DNA from: Filomicrobium sp.
Lineage (GTDB): Bacteria; Pseudomonadota; Alphaproteobacteria; Rhizobiales; Hyphomicrobiaceae
DNA length: 64,000 nucleotides
NCBI GenBank assembly: GCA_017792465.1
Contig: CP051234.1
Coordinates: forward strand, 3,690,501-3,754,500
Direction of reading: 5' to 3'
In this document: in pieces, positions 36,708 to 46,596 of the stretch
How the letters are laid out: each line of letters opens with the position of its first letter
How positions within the stretch are numbered: the first letter of the stretch is position 1
The notes under the pieces: model-generated
Database searches by the model: none
What the model was told of the DNA's origin: nothing
The model's input: the letters and a program-made list of their open reading frames with translations, nothing else
Position numbers and translations under genes: made by a program

Positions 36708-37298
36708 TCAGCTCAACAGATAGATGATCGGGAACAACAGCACCCAGACCAGATCGACCATGTGCCAGAAGGCGACGACGGTTTCCATGTTGCGGACGCT
36801 GTCCCAAACGGCGACCAGCACCAGTAGGACAAGTCCGGCCACGACGTGGGCGGCGTGAAATCCGGTGATCAGATAATAGAACGTGAAAAAGGGACTCGTC
36901 TCGATGTCGATACCGTGGGCGGCCTTGCCCCAATATTCGGCTCCCTTGACGACAAGGAAGACGAGTCCCATTGCGAACGCGGCGGTAAGCCAACGCCGCG
37001 CCTGCATTCGTGAGCCCCTTTCGCGCGCTGCGACTGCAAGGGCCGCAAACAGTCCGCTTGTGACAAGCACGATCGTATTTGCAGCACCTGCGGTGCGATT
37101 GAGAAGGGCCTGATCGTGGGCAAATCCCGCCGGGTCGGTCAGGCGTACGCCGAGGAAGGCGATGAGAGCGGCGCCAAAGACGAGAAGTTCACTGGCGATC
37201 AGAACCCACATCATCAGGTCGCCAGGCAATTCGCCAAGGACGCCCCAGTCTTCGTCTTGCGGTTCGGAGGGTTCGATCAGTTCGTGTGGCTGCGTCAT
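36708..37298 (-). CDS. norE: NorE, cytochrome c oxidase subunit III-like protein
   Basis: 196 aa with five TM segments and the subunit-III pattern: LPGDLMMWVLIASELLVFGAALIAF, FFTFYYLITGFHAAHVVAGL and FWHMVDLVWVLLFPIIYL. NorE is an accessory membrane protein of cNOR. Its start overlaps the norD stop by 4 nt. Confidence 0.88.
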   Translation of the reverse strand: MTQPHELIEPSEPQDEDWGVLGELPGDLMMWVLIASELLVFGAALIAFLGVRLTDPAGFAHDQALLNRTAGAANTIVLVTSGLFAALAVAARERGSRMQARRWLTAAFAMGLVFLVVKGAEYWGKAAHGIDIETSPFFTFYYLITGFHAAHVVAGLVLLVLVAVWDSVRNMETVVAFWHMVDLVWVLLFPIIYLLS

Positions 37299-39259
37299 GC
37301 CCCGGTCACCAGATGCGAATAGATCCGCGGCAGGGCGGCGGTGAGTTTTTCAGGGTCGGGAATGACTGCGAAGCCGCCGCTTCCGAAAATGCGCGTGAAC
37401 GATCCTTGGGCCTTGTGGTCGATGGTGATGCCGAACACCGATTGACTGCGGCGGCGGGCTTCGCGCACGGCCATGCGGGTATCTTCGATGCCGTGGCGTC
37501 CTTCGTAGTGGTCGAGATCGTTGGGCTTTCCGTCGGTGACGACCAGTAGAAGCCGCCGGGCACGAGGTCTGGAGCCAAGCGTTTTGGAAGTATGCCGGAT
37601 CGCTGCGCCAAGACGTGTGTAATGTCCGGGGCGTAAGCCTGCGATGCGGGCTTCGACGTGGTGGCCCATCGGCTCGTCGAAACTCTTGCAGTTGTGAACG
37701 AACACCCGGTCGCGCCGCAAAGACGAGAAGGCGTCGATTGATGTTTCGTCACCGCAAGAGTCCAGGCCCCAGGCCAAAGCGATCAGGGCTTCGCGCTCGA
37801 TATCGAGCACCTGACGGTCGTGGACGCAGCTTTCGGTCGAGCGCGAGGCATCAAGCAGGATCGAAATTGCGAGATCGCGTTCCTGGGTGCGGCTGGCTAT
37901 GTAGACGCGGTCGCAATGCGTGCCGGTTGCTGCAAGATCGACGCGTGCGGAAACCGCTGCTTCGATGTCGATCTCGTCGCCATCGACCTGGCGGCTGAGG
38001 TGAACGCGCCGTGGCCGCAGCGCTTCGAACTGTTTCTTGACGCTGCGAATGCGGCGTCGCGCTTTTGCGCATTCGAGGAATGCGGGTGGCTCCTTTGCGG
38101 CTTCGGCGGGGCCGTCGAGAATGCGGCAGTAGTCGGGAAGGTAGGTTTTGGTTCGGTGGTCCCATTCCGGATAAAGGTGCTTGCCTGCGAGCTTTTCGAA
38201 ATCGGTCTCTTCGGGTGAGAGGTCGAGGTGAAGGCGCAGCCGGGTTTTGGCGCGCTGGGGGACCTGGGTCAGCGAGATTTCTTCAAGGTCGTCGGCGCCT
38301 TTCTTGGCGGTGTCGTCGTCGTCATCTTCGATGCGTCGATTGAGGTTCAGGAACTCCGCCCAGGAAAAGATCGCTTCAAATTTGTGAAGGACAAGGCTGT
38401 CTTTGCGGGCGGCTTGATCGGCGCTCTTGCGCTTGGCTTTAAAGATCTGATCCTCGGCGTTTGGCGTCGCTTCGCCGTGTTCGGTGTCTTCACTTTCGCG
38501 CTCGACGCGCGCGCGGGCTTCAGGCGCGCGCAGATCCGGCCATAGCGGGACAGGCATAAAGGTCCGGTATCCGCGCGGCGCGGAGAATGCGCTGAGGTCT
38601 TGCGCATCTGAACGGATTGCGCGGGCGAGGGAGAGAGCCAATTTACTGCTGGGCGGGGGATCGCCCAACAGGTGCGCAATAGCGGCTTCGAGCGCTTCTT
38701 CGACCGGTGGCAGTGCGCGTGGCAGGCGGCCGCTTCGGGTTGCGATCGAGAGGTTTGAATAAAGATGGCGAAGGCCGGGGCATTCGCTAAGCGCCATTTG
38801 CGTCGATCTGACTGCGGCTTGCAGCGCGCGGATGTCTGCGCGCAGTGGATCGGCGTCCGGCTTGGGCGGGTGCGAATATGCGGCCGATGCGGCAAGCCAC
38901 AGATAGAGTGCGGTATTGGCTTCGACGCTGGCAAAGGCATTGATCTGAGCGGGTAGGCGCAGGGCCTCGCCATCAAAGCTTGGCTGGGCCAGACGTTCTG
39001 CGGATTGGCCCAATGCGCGGCGGCGGGAAAGTCTGTGCCCGGATGCCTGAAGGGTGGCCTGCTTGATCTCAACGTCCGTGGCGCCGCCTAGTCCGCGAAA
39101 GAAGACCGCGAGCCGACCCTGCATGTCCTCAAGGCTGACGGTTGCATCCTCGAATGCAACCGGGGCATCGAGCTGGCTCGCCCAAGCGTGCCAAATCTTG
39201 CCGACGCTTTCTTCGGGTTCCCAGAGCTCGAATTCCAGTTCGTCCTTGGCGGCGCTCAT
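37295..39259 (-). CDS. norD: NorD, VWA-domain activation protein of nitric oxide reductase
   Basis: 654 aa. The C-terminal von Willebrand A domain carries the MIDAS motif in ISILLDASRSTES (DxSxS) and LLLVVTDGKPND; a long acidic/charged middle (DDDDDTAKKGADD) separates it from the N-terminal helical region. NorD works with the NorQ ATPase to activate NorCB, probably in metal insertion. Eight nt after norQ. Confidence 0.92.
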   Translation of the reverse strand: MSAAKDELEFELWEPEESVGKIWHAWASQLDAPVAFEDATVSLEDMQGRLAVFFRGLGGATDVEIKQATLQASGHRLSRRRALGQSAERLAQPSFDGEALRLPAQINAFASVEANTALYLWLAASAAYSHPPKPDADPLRADIRALQAAVRSTQMALSECPGLRHLYSNLSIATRSGRLPRALPPVEEALEAAIAHLLGDPPPSSKLALSLARAIRSDAQDLSAFSAPRGYRTFMPVPLWPDLRAPEARARVERESEDTEHGEATPNAEDQIFKAKRKSADQAARKDSLVLHKFEAIFSWAEFLNLNRRIEDDDDDTAKKGADDLEEISLTQVPQRAKTRLRLHLDLSPEETDFEKLAGKHLYPEWDHRTKTYLPDYCRILDGPAEAAKEPPAFLECAKARRRIRSVKKQFEALRPRRVHLSRQVDGDEIDIEAAVSARVDLAATGTHCDRVYIASRTQERDLAISILLDASRSTESCVHDRQVLDIEREALIALAWGLDSCGDETSIDAFSSLRRDRVFVHNCKSFDEPMGHHVEARIAGLRPGHYTRLGAAIRHTSKTLGSRPRARRLLLVVTDGKPNDLDHYEGRHGIEDTRMAVREARRRSQSVFGITIDHKAQGSFTRIFGSGGFAVIPDPEKLTAALPRIYSHLVTGA

Positions 39260-39267
39260 GCCTTACC

Positions 39268-40074
39268 TCATCCGTAGACGGCTGCGACAAGGTCTTTAAG
39301 GCCTTGCTTGATGTCGGCGTCGTCGCTCAAAGGTTCGATGATCGCGGTTTCGATGGCGCGCTCGACCTTCATGCCGTTCTGGATGAGCGTTGCAGCGTAG
39401 ACGACCAGGCGCGTGGAGACGCCCTCTTCGAGATCCTGGCCTTTGAGGGCGCGCAATTTGCCTGCCAGCCTGACGAGAGAGGCAACGCGATCTTTGGCGA
39501 GGCCGGTTTCGTTGGTGACGATTTCGATTTCGCGATTCTGCGGCGGGAAGTCGAATTCGACGGCCAGGAAGCGTTGGCGCGTCGAGGGTTTCAAGGTCTT
39601 GAGGATGTTCTGGTAGCCTGGGTTATAGGAGGCGACCAGCATGAAATCGGGTCCGGCTTCGAGTGTTTCGCCGGTTCGTTCGATCGGCAGAATGCGCCGG
39701 TCGTCGGTAAGCGGGTGCAAGACAACCGTGACGTCTTTTCGAGCTTCGACGACTTCATCGAGATAGCAAATGCCGCCTTCACGAACGGCGCGTGTCAACG
39801 GTCCGTCGACCCATTCGGTTTCGCCGCCCTTCAGCAAGTAGCGGCCGATGAGGTCGGCGGCGGAGAGGTCGTCGTGGCAGGCGATGGTGTAAAGCCGCCG
39901 GCCAAGGCGGGCGGCCATATGAGCGACAAAGCGTGTCTTGCCGCAGCCTGTCGGGCCTTTGAGAAGCAGCGGCATCCGGTTGCGGTAGGCTGCTTGGAAA
40001 ACCTCGCACTCATCTGAGTGAGGCAGGTAGAAGGGGGCTTGAGCCCCCTTTTCAGTTTGCAATGCTGCTTGCAT
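39268..40074 (-). CDS. norQ: NorQ, MoxR-type AAA ATPase
   Basis: 268 aa. Walker A GPTGCGKT at residues 40-47, Walker B in GGICYLDEVVEA, and FMLVASYNPGYQ as sensor region, all typical of CbbQ/NirQ/NorQ proteins. It is the ATPase partner of NorD in cNOR activation. A perfect hairpin (AAGGGGGC/GCCCCCTT, 40031-40050) lies within its first codons, which may lower its expression relative to norCB. Confidence 0.93.
   Translation of the reverse strand: MQAALQTEKGAQAPFYLPHSDECEVFQAAYRNRMPLLLKGPTGCGKTRFVAHMAARLGRRLYTIACHDDLSAADLIGRYLLKGGETEWVDGPLTRAVREGGICYLDEVVEARKDVTVVLHPLTDDRRILPIERTGETLEAGPDFMLVASYNPGYQNILKTLKPSTRQRFLAVEFDFPPQNREIEIVTNETGLAKDRVASLVRLAGKLRALKGQDLEEGVSTRLVVYAATLIQNGMKVERAIETAIIEPLSDDADIKQGLKDLVAAVYG
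40031..40050 (-). other. Stem-loop in the first codons of norQ
   Basis: Perfect 8-bp arms, AAGGGGGC and GCCCCCTT, around a TTGA loop, about 25 nt inside norQ. It lacks a T tract on the transcribed strand, so it is more likely a translation or mRNA-stability element than a terminator. Confidence 0.45.
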
Positions 40075-40080
40075 CTTGGG

Positions 40081-41451
40081 TTATTCCGCTGGAGTTGTCA
40101 CTGCTGGACCGGGTGCGATAACTTCGCGGCGCGGAACAAGGATCGCGTAGAGGAAGAGCAGGGCCCCAAGGACGACGGCGACGCCGGAACCGAAGCGCAT
40201 GATGTAGAAGAGTTCGAGCTGGTCTTGGACGTCCATGTAGTTTTCTCCCATGACACGCTGCAGATGCGTCTGGATGGTGCCTGCGAACGTGAGCACGAAA
40301 GTCATGAAGGCCATGCCGCCGGACATTAGCCAGAAGCTCGCCATATTGAGCACCTGGTTATAGGGGTCGCGGTTCCAGAGGATTGGGAATGCGTAGGTGA
40401 AGATGGCGAGGTTGAGGGAGACGTAGGCTCCGAAGAACGCCAAGTGGCCATGCGCGGCGGTGATCTGCGTTCCGTGGGTGTAGTAGTTGACCCCGTGCAG
40501 CGTGTGCATGAAACCCCAGACGCCGGCACCGAAGAAGGCGAGCGTCGTGGTGCCGAGAGACCATAGCAACGCGGCTTTGTTGGGGTGGTCGCGGCGGCCC
40601 TTCCAGACCATGACGAACGAGAACACCATCATCAGAAAGAATGGGATGACCTCGAGGCTTGAGAAGATCGAACCGATCCACTGCCAATAGCTTGGCGTGC
40701 CGATCCAGTAATAATGGTGGCCGGTGCCGAGGATGCCGGTGAACAGCGAGGTGGCGACGATCACGTAGAGCCACTTCTCGACGATTTCGCGGTCGACGCC
40801 TGTCAGCTTGAGCATCAGGTAGGCGAGGATTGCCGCCATCACCAATTCCCAGACGCCTTCGACCCACAGGTGGACGACGTACCACCAGTACATCTTGTCG
40901 AGCGACAGGTTGTCGGGGTTCACGAGTGCGAACAAGAAGAGCAGCGCGATGCCCCAAAGACCGATCAGCAAGACGTTGGTGATCGCTGTCTTGCGGCCGG
41001 CCAAAACGGTCATCGAGACGTTGTACAAGAAGATGAGCGCGGCGACGATGATGCCGAGCTTCACCCATAGCGGTTGTTCGAGGAACTCACGTCCGCCTTT
41101 GCCGAGGAAGAAGTTGCCGTTGAAGAGATCAAAGACATAGGTGACGACGACTCCGGCGGTGCCGAGCACGAGAATGGCCAGCTGAATGTAGGCAAGCTTT
41201 TCAGAATGGATCTCGCGTTCGGATTCCTCAGGGATGAGGAAATACGCTGCGCCAAAGAAGCCGGTCAGAAGCCAGACGATCAGCGCGTTGGTGTGCAACA
41301 TGCGAACGACGTTGAAGGGGAGGATGTTGCTTAGCGTATTGGGCTCGACATAGATCCAGCCCATCAGCAGGCCGGCAGAAACTTGCACGGCAAAAAGGGC
41401 CATGGCGACCAGGAAATACACCTGGGCTATTTTTTGGGATTGGTATTTCAT
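40081..41451 (-). CDS. norB: Nitric oxide reductase catalytic subunit NorB
   Basis: 456 aa with about twelve TM helices. It reduces 2 NO to N2O at the cytoplasmic membrane using electrons from NorC. Visible heme/FeB ligand regions include RMLHTNALIVWLLTGFFGA, HLWVEGVWELV (with the conserved His and Glu), GTGHHYYWIG and TAAHGHLAFFGAYV. The short cNOR form: no N-terminal quinol-oxidase extension is present, matching the separate norC gene upstream. Confidence 0.96.
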   Translation of the reverse strand: MKYQSQKIAQVYFLVAMALFAVQVSAGLLMGWIYVEPNTLSNILPFNVVRMLHTNALIVWLLTGFFGAAYFLIPEESEREIHSEKLAYIQLAILVLGTAGVVVTYVFDLFNGNFFLGKGGREFLEQPLWVKLGIIVAALIFLYNVSMTVLAGRKTAITNVLLIGLWGIALLFLFALVNPDNLSLDKMYWWYVVHLWVEGVWELVMAAILAYLMLKLTGVDREIVEKWLYVIVATSLFTGILGTGHHYYWIGTPSYWQWIGSIFSSLEVIPFFLMMVFSFVMVWKGRRDHPNKAALLWSLGTTTLAFFGAGVWGFMHTLHGVNYYTHGTQITAAHGHLAFFGAYVSLNLAIFTYAFPILWNRDPYNQVLNMASFWLMSGGMAFMTFVLTFAGTIQTHLQRVMGENYMDVQDQLELFYIMRFGSGVAVVLGALLFLYAILVPRREVIAPGPAVTTPAE

Positions 41452-41475
41452 GAATTTTCTCCGCGCTTAATCGGG

Positions 41476-41928
41476 TCAACCGGCATCGTTCGGGGGCCAG
41501 TCCTGGGTGTCGGTTTTGTCAGCCCAGATGAGGAAGTTTGCGAGATCGCGGATCTCCTGGTCGGTGAGGTGGAAGCGCGGCATCTGACGGCGGCCTTCGA
41601 CGCCGGACGGTTGGGCTTCGATCCAGGATTTCAGTGTTTGGAAGGCATCTTCGGGACTGTCGACGACACCCCAGCGCGTCATGACGTTGCCGACTTCCGG
41701 GGCGAAGTACGCGCCTTCTCCATGCAGCGTATGGCAGTTGATGCAGGCGTGTTTTTCCCAGACGTACTTGCCGTTGGCGACCGATTCAGTCAGCGGGGCA
41801 CCGGCTGTTGATTTCGTCACGATGTAGTAATGGCTGTGCGCCGTTAACCCGATGAATATGAGGATGAAAAACAATGACCCGCCGTAAAAGATGTTGCGGG
41901 CCATCGTCTTTGTCATGACTTCGCGCAT
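41476..41928 (-). CDS. norC: Nitric oxide reductase cytochrome c subunit NorC
   Basis: 150 aa from the ATG at 41928, behind GGAGG; the frame to 42006 would skip this site. An N-terminal membrane anchor (about 13-33) precedes a periplasmic c-type cytochrome with CINCHTLHGEGAYFAPEV (C62, C65, H66) and a Met ligand region RRQMPRFHLTDQE. It feeds electrons to NorB. First gene of the norCBQDEF operon. Confidence 0.95.
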   Translation of the reverse strand: MREVMTKTMARNIFYGGSLFFILIFIGLTAHSHYYIVTKSTAGAPLTESVANGKYVWEKHACINCHTLHGEGAYFAPEVGNVMTRWGVVDSPEDAFQTLKSWIEAQPSGVEGRRQMPRFHLTDQEIRDLANFLIWADKTDTQDWPPNDAG

Positions 41929-41992
41929 GTTTATGCCTCCTGGAAACAGGCGTTCGATGGCGGCATTGTTGTTCGCCCGGGCGCGAGGAGAC

Positions 41993-42006
41993 TTAACGAA
42001 AGGCAA
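41993..42006 (-). promoter_or_regulatory. Candidate FNR/NnrR box upstream of norC
   Basis: On the minus strand TTGCC-TTTC-GTTAA, a TTGnn-N4-nnnAA type dyad with one mismatch. The centre is about 72 nt from the norC start, nearly the same as the candidate site before nirS (about 70 nt). Confidence 0.4.
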
Positions 42007-42168
42007 GCGTCAGGGAAAATTCGGGCTGATAGATCGGAATTCGTTCTAAAGGCCAGGGGAGCAGGGCATTTGCGGGGGAATTCGATAGGACTTTTTTCCG
42101 CTACCAGATCGTGCTCACTGCAGACCTTCAGATCCCTTCGGGAGCAGGGGGAAGCGCCGGCGTGTAGA

Positions 42169-43383
42169 CTATTTTCTTGCGTCGATACGCGTGCCGGTCA
42201 CGATGGGCGCATAGATCGCGATGAAGATGATGAAGACTGCAATCCATAGTCCGCCGGACACGAACATCACCGTGAAATAATAGTCCGGCGCGAGCGTTAT
42301 CGCGATCGATCTGACAAGCGCCGCGAGTGCCATCAGAACGTAAGCGAAGGCAATCGGTCCAGCGACAACCAGTGGGCGGCCGGTATGTCCGAGTGCTGCG
42401 CGTGTCATGACGGCGAGCGTCATGCCGCCGACCGCGCCAATCGAGATGAGATGCAGCGCAGCGGTTTCGCTGATGCCGAAGCCTGCCCATGCGAATGCCA
42501 AAGCGGTATATCCGGCGACCAACATCGCGAAGCCGAGGTGCAGGCTCCATAAAATCGGTTGATCGAGGATGGCCCGCGTCCGCCAGCCGGCGAGGCGTGC
42601 CGCATTTGCGAGCGCTGCGATTAGTGCGGCGATCGCCAAGACAGGGTCTGGCGTTTCAAAAGCGACGAGAACCGCAAGCAGGATCGCGCTGGCGATGCCG
42701 ACGAGATCAAAGGTGCGGTGGCTCACCGGCAATCCTGTTTCGATCCCACTGCGGGTCATGGCGTTGCGCGTGAAGCCGGGTGTGACGCGGCCGCCGAGCA
42801 CGGCGATCATCGAGGCGAGCGTCAACAGGCCAAGGCGTAATCCAGCCGGCGCTGTGTCGGTGGTGAGACCGCCCCATTCGAAGTGAACCATGAGATTGCT
42901 GGCCGTAAGCATGCCGAGGAGCAGCATAAACAACATGTTTTGCGGCTTTGGGCGCTTCAAGAGGTTGGCTAGGACATTGAAGCCGAGGATCGGGACAAAG
43001 ATGACGTCGACCGCCATGACCAGCAGTGCGGGGATTTCGCTCGACAGCAGCATCATCATGCGGCCGGTAAACCAGATGATTGCCAGTGTCGTCACGTAGG
43101 TCGAACGGCTGGGGGCCGAGCCTGTCCAGCTTGGTACGGCGGTCAGGAAGAACCCGGCAACGACCGCTGCGCCGTATCCGAATATCATTTCGTGGGCGTG
43201 CCATTGGCTGGGCGGCGGTGCGAAGGGAACGTAGGTGAACGCGCCGCCGGCGGCGTGGACGGCCAGCCATCCGAGCCAGATGACGATGGCCAGGATTGCG
43301 TAAATCGCCGCGGAAAGGAAGAAGACGCGGAACCCTTCGCTGAAAAGCGTGGAGATGCGTCCTGCCGGTCGTACCTGGCTCAT
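42169..43383 (-). CDS. nnrS: NnrS family heme-copper membrane protein
   Basis: 404 aa from the ATG at 43383, which overlaps the nirX stop by 4 nt. About twelve TM helices; signature parts include FSEGFRVFFLSAAIYA, QWHAHEMIFGYGAAVVAGFFLTAVPSW and LGGRVTPGFTRNA. NnrS proteins relieve nitrosative stress and are commonly encoded with nir/nor genes. Confidence 0.92.
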   Translation of the reverse strand: MSQVRPAGRISTLFSEGFRVFFLSAAIYAILAIVIWLGWLAVHAAGGAFTYVPFAPPPSQWHAHEMIFGYGAAVVAGFFLTAVPSWTGSAPSRSTYVTTLAIIWFTGRMMMLLSSEIPALLVMAVDVIFVPILGFNVLANLLKRPKPQNMLFMLLLGMLTASNLMVHFEWGGLTTDTAPAGLRLGLLTLASMIAVLGGRVTPGFTRNAMTRSGIETGLPVSHRTFDLVGIASAILLAVLVAFETPDPVLAIAALIAALANAARLAGWRTRAILDQPILWSLHLGFAMLVAGYTALAFAWAGFGISETAALHLISIGAVGGMTLAVMTRAALGHTGRPLVVAGPIAFAYVLMALAALVRSIAITLAPDYYFTVMFVSGGLWIAVFIIFIAIYAPIVTGTRIDARK

Positions 43384-44333
43384 GTGACTGCGCCTTGTGC
43401 ACCAAAGATTGTTGGATCGCCGAAACGGCGAATTCTTCCTTTGCTGTCGCAACCGATGACGGCGACGTCGCCAATTGAGGACGCAAGGTCGCTGACGGTC
43501 TCATGATGCATGACGGCGAATGCGGTCGAAAGGGCGTCAGCGGTCTGGGCCGTCGTGGCGAATACGGAAATGCTTTGCCAATGTCGCGGGCTGGTGCCGG
43601 TTCGCGGGTCGATCAGGTGATGGCGCCAGGTTTTGGGATCGAAAACAAGCGAACCCGGCTCGCTTGTGGCGATGGCGACTTCGGCAACAGAAACGGCGGC
43701 TTTGGCGGCTGGAATTCCGACGGCGCGGCGCTCTTTGCCGGGCAGGCGTAACTCCCCGGCATCGATGACGACATCGATGAAGCCGCGGGAGGTGAGAATT
43801 TCTGTCACGCGATCGGCGATGCGCCCTTGAGCGATGCCGTTCAATGTTAGCGCCGAGTTTTTGGCAAGGGTGATGCCTTCCGCGGTGATCGTAATTGGGG
43901 CACCGGCGGTGGCGAGTATATCAGGTGCAACGGTCGCTTCTTTGGCGAGCGCCTGCCAGACCGGTTGAATCGTCGGATCGAAGGCGCCGCCAGTTTTCTC
44001 GCGCCAAGTGAGTGCATCTGCGACGACGTCGACGAGGTCGCGCGAGGGGGCGCTCAAGTGTCCGTCGGCGTTGAGGCGGCTCAGTTCGGATTCGCTGCGG
44101 TGCAAGGAAAATATCGCTTCGAGACGTTCGATTTCGCGTGCGACGGCGGCCAGGGCTTCGTCGGCGGCTTCGCGACCTGTTCCGTAAAGCGAGACGCGGG
44201 CTTCGCCGCCAAGTGCCGAGCCGCGCCAGACGAAAGCGGGCTTGGTGTCACCGTTGGCGACGATGGCTCCAAGGCCGCCGAGCGTTCCTGCCGCGATGGC
44301 CGAGACGAGGAATTTACGGCGCGAGATTTTCAT
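43380..44333 (-). CDS. nirX: NirX/NosX-like ApbE-family flavin transferase
   Basis: 317 aa from the ATG at 44333 (AAAGGAGC upstream); a GTG at 44351 is the alternative. A Tat-type leader (SRRKFLVSAIAAG) directs it to the periplasm. ApbE features: FSLHRSESELSRLNADG, TGGAFDPTIQPVW, LNGIAQGRIADRV and the HHLIDPRTGTSP block. ApbE enzymes attach FMN to target proteins; NirX/NosX is thought to flavinylate NirI/NosR-type proteins, and nirI is the gene immediately upstream. Confidence 0.88.
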   Translation of the reverse strand: MKISRRKFLVSAIAAGTLGGLGAIVANGDTKPAFVWRGSALGGEARVSLYGTGREAADEALAAVAREIERLEAIFSLHRSESELSRLNADGHLSAPSRDLVDVVADALTWREKTGGAFDPTIQPVWQALAKEATVAPDILATAGAPITITAEGITLAKNSALTLNGIAQGRIADRVTEILTSRGFIDVVIDAGELRLPGKERRAVGIPAAKAAVSVAEVAIATSEPGSLVFDPKTWRHHLIDPRTGTSPRHWQSISVFATTAQTADALSTAFAVMHHETVSDLASSIGDVAVIGCDSKGRIRRFGDPTIFGAQGAVT

Positions 44334-44355
44334 GGCGCTTGCTCCTTTCACGAAC

Positions 44356-46539
44356 TTAGGTCTTGGCCGTGGCTGGTGGCGGACTGGAATTGTTGGACCT
44401 GGCGGTCGAGGGGCGTCGTGCAGCGCGTCGTTGAAGGATGACGCATCGCTCGGTGTCGTTCATGATGACTTGGCATCTCAGGCACAGGACGCATTCGTTG
44501 GGATTGATACGGCCAAGCGTGTCGATCGCGCCGACGGTGCATTGTGTTTCGCAGAACCGGCATTCTCGGCCGCATTGGGGTCGCCTGTGCAGCCAATCGA
44601 ACAGTTTGAGCTTGGCGGGAATGGCAAGGGCAGCGCCAAGCGGGCAGAGGTAACGGCAATAGAACCGTTCGATGAATAAGCCAGCGAGGAGGAGTGCGAG
44701 CGCGAACGCGACGAAGGGCCAGTCGCGCCAGAACGTCATCATGATGGCCGTCTTGAAGGGCTCGACTTCTGCAAGGACGAGGGCCTTTTCCATCGAATAG
44801 AACGACAGTCCTAGGATGACGACGAAGAGCGTGTATTTGACGGCCCATAGCCGTTCCTGGATTTCGAACGGAACCTCGATTTGTTTGACGCCAAGCTTCT
44901 TGGCGCCTTCGTTCAATAATTCTTGCAGAGCTCCAAACGGGCAGAGCCACCCGCAATATGCGCCGCGGCCCCAGAACAGCAGGCCGAGCGCGACAAAGGC
45001 CCAGAGTATGAAGACGACCGGTTCGATGAGGAAGGTTTCCCAGTGGAAGCCGTTGACGAGCGAATGCAGGAACGCGGTCACCTGGACGACGGAAAGCTGG
45101 CCTTTGGCGAGGATGCCCAATCCAAGAAACGTAACGAGCAAAAATCCGTAGCGGCCGTAGAGCCAGAGTTTCGGCCGGCGGACGAAAAACTCCTGGACGA
45201 AGAAGGACGCGCCGACGCAGGCAATCATTATGACGACAAAGGCGATGGTCCAGGGTTTGCGCTCCCAGGCCGAAACCCACAGTGGCTGTTCGTCGGCCAA
45301 TTCCGGAGGGGTCGCGTCGGCATGGATGTAGTTCTGCGGGAGTTCATAGGGAATGGCGAGGTGGACTGCGGCGGTCTCACCGGTGGGGCGCTCGCGTTCA
45401 GCGGTGATTTCAACCCGGAATGGTTTTGCCGGATCGAACTTCGTTTGCGGGGCGATGCGAAAGACGCTGATTTCCTTGAATTTCGGCGCATCAAGCAGCG
45501 CCAGGCCGTCGATGCGAAGGTAACCATCCTTCTTGAGCTTGATCGTTGAGGAGCCCTGGATCACTTCGATCCGGTCAAAGACGCCAGTTCTCAGATAGTT
45601 CGTGCCGCGGTGTGAGTGCAGGCCGGAACTGGCGATCAGGATTGCTGCCTGGCCGGCTTCAAGAGAGCCGACGGCTTTGGTGAAGGCTTGTTGGCCTAAT
45701 AAGTTCTGACCGATGGTTGGGGGATCGATCAGGGCTACCCAGGCATCGAGGAAGGTCTTGTCGGTTGCTGGAAGCGGATTAGCGAGCGGTCCGAATTTCT
45801 CCGCTGCCTGTTTGAAGGATAAGGATCCATTGGCCAGCGCGCCTTCGTCTTTCAAGGCTGCCCATGAGCGGTCTTCGAATGTGACGCGATCGATGCTTGC
45901 GCCTGTTCCGGCGACCAGGCGATGGCCGGTGGCGACCGTTCGTGCGGTTCTCAAAATCGCATCGCGGATGACGCCGGTTGATACTGTTGCGCCGGCCATG
46001 ATCGGCGGCAGGTTGCGGCTGTTGGCGAAGGCGTCGACGGCATTCTTGTTGAGGTCATAGCCTGCAAATCCTTGAACGTAGCGTTCGATGTCGGCTGTTG
46101 AAATTCCAAGCGTCAGGATCGGCTCGTTGTGCTTAACGAGAACCGCTCCGGTTATTTTTGCTTGCGGTGAGATGCCGACGAGGATGTCGATTGGGCGGCC
46201 TGAATAGCCAACGGAACCAGCGATTTCCCAGGTTGAGGCAATCAAGCCGACCGAACCCGCCGATCCGATGGCTGCATAGACCGGCGGGTTGGTGCCAAGC
46301 CGCTCTATCCGTTGGACCGAACCGGCGTTGGCAAATATTTTCTTGGCGATTTCAATGTCTGGAACTGCGTGATCGATGGCATCGCGGCTGACGATCCCGC
46401 CGCGGGCGAGTGCCGTCACGGTGATGCCATCGATTGCGCTGCAGCAGAAAAATATGGCGGCGCAAACAATCGCGAACGTGGCCGAAAATGATCGGGCCTG
46501 CCGCTTGCTGCGTGTCGCTTGCATTTCAGAACTGCGCAT
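44356..46539 (-). CDS. nirI: NirI/NosR-type flavoprotein-ferredoxin membrane regulator
   Basis: 727 aa from the ATG at 46539 with GAGG 9 nt upstream; the frame to 46680 crosses the nirS promoter. The periplasmic FMN-binding domain contains NKNAVDAFANSRNLPPIMAGATVSTGVIRDAI (the T in SGATVST/ATVST is the FMN attachment site in this family), followed by TM helices with CGWLCPFGALQ and CRYLCPLGAAL, and C-terminal [4Fe-4S] motifs CGRECRFCETQC and CVLCLRCQ. It supports nirS expression or electron supply. Divergent from nirS, with nirX downstream after 22 nt. Confidence 0.9.
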   Translation of the reverse strand: MRSSEMQATRSKRQARSFSATFAIVCAAIFFCCSAIDGITVTALARGGIVSRDAIDHAVPDIEIAKKIFANAGSVQRIERLGTNPPVYAAIGSAGSVGLIASTWEIAGSVGYSGRPIDILVGISPQAKITGAVLVKHNEPILTLGISTADIERYVQGFAGYDLNKNAVDAFANSRNLPPIMAGATVSTGVIRDAILRTARTVATGHRLVAGTGASIDRVTFEDRSWAALKDEGALANGSLSFKQAAEKFGPLANPLPATDKTFLDAWVALIDPPTIGQNLLGQQAFTKAVGSLEAGQAAILIASSGLHSHRGTNYLRTGVFDRIEVIQGSSTIKLKKDGYLRIDGLALLDAPKFKEISVFRIAPQTKFDPAKPFRVEITAERERPTGETAAVHLAIPYELPQNYIHADATPPELADEQPLWVSAWERKPWTIAFVVIMIACVGASFFVQEFFVRRPKLWLYGRYGFLLVTFLGLGILAKGQLSVVQVTAFLHSLVNGFHWETFLIEPVVFILWAFVALGLLFWGRGAYCGWLCPFGALQELLNEGAKKLGVKQIEVPFEIQERLWAVKYTLFVVILGLSFYSMEKALVLAEVEPFKTAIMMTFWRDWPFVAFALALLLAGLFIERFYCRYLCPLGAALAIPAKLKLFDWLHRRPQCGRECRFCETQCTVGAIDTLGRINPNECVLCLRCQVIMNDTERCVILQRRAARRPSTARSNNSSPPPATAKT

Positions 46540-46596
46540 ATTTTTCGACCTCGCTCGAAGGCGAAGTCGATTTTGCGCAGCAGAAATGATCGGGCC

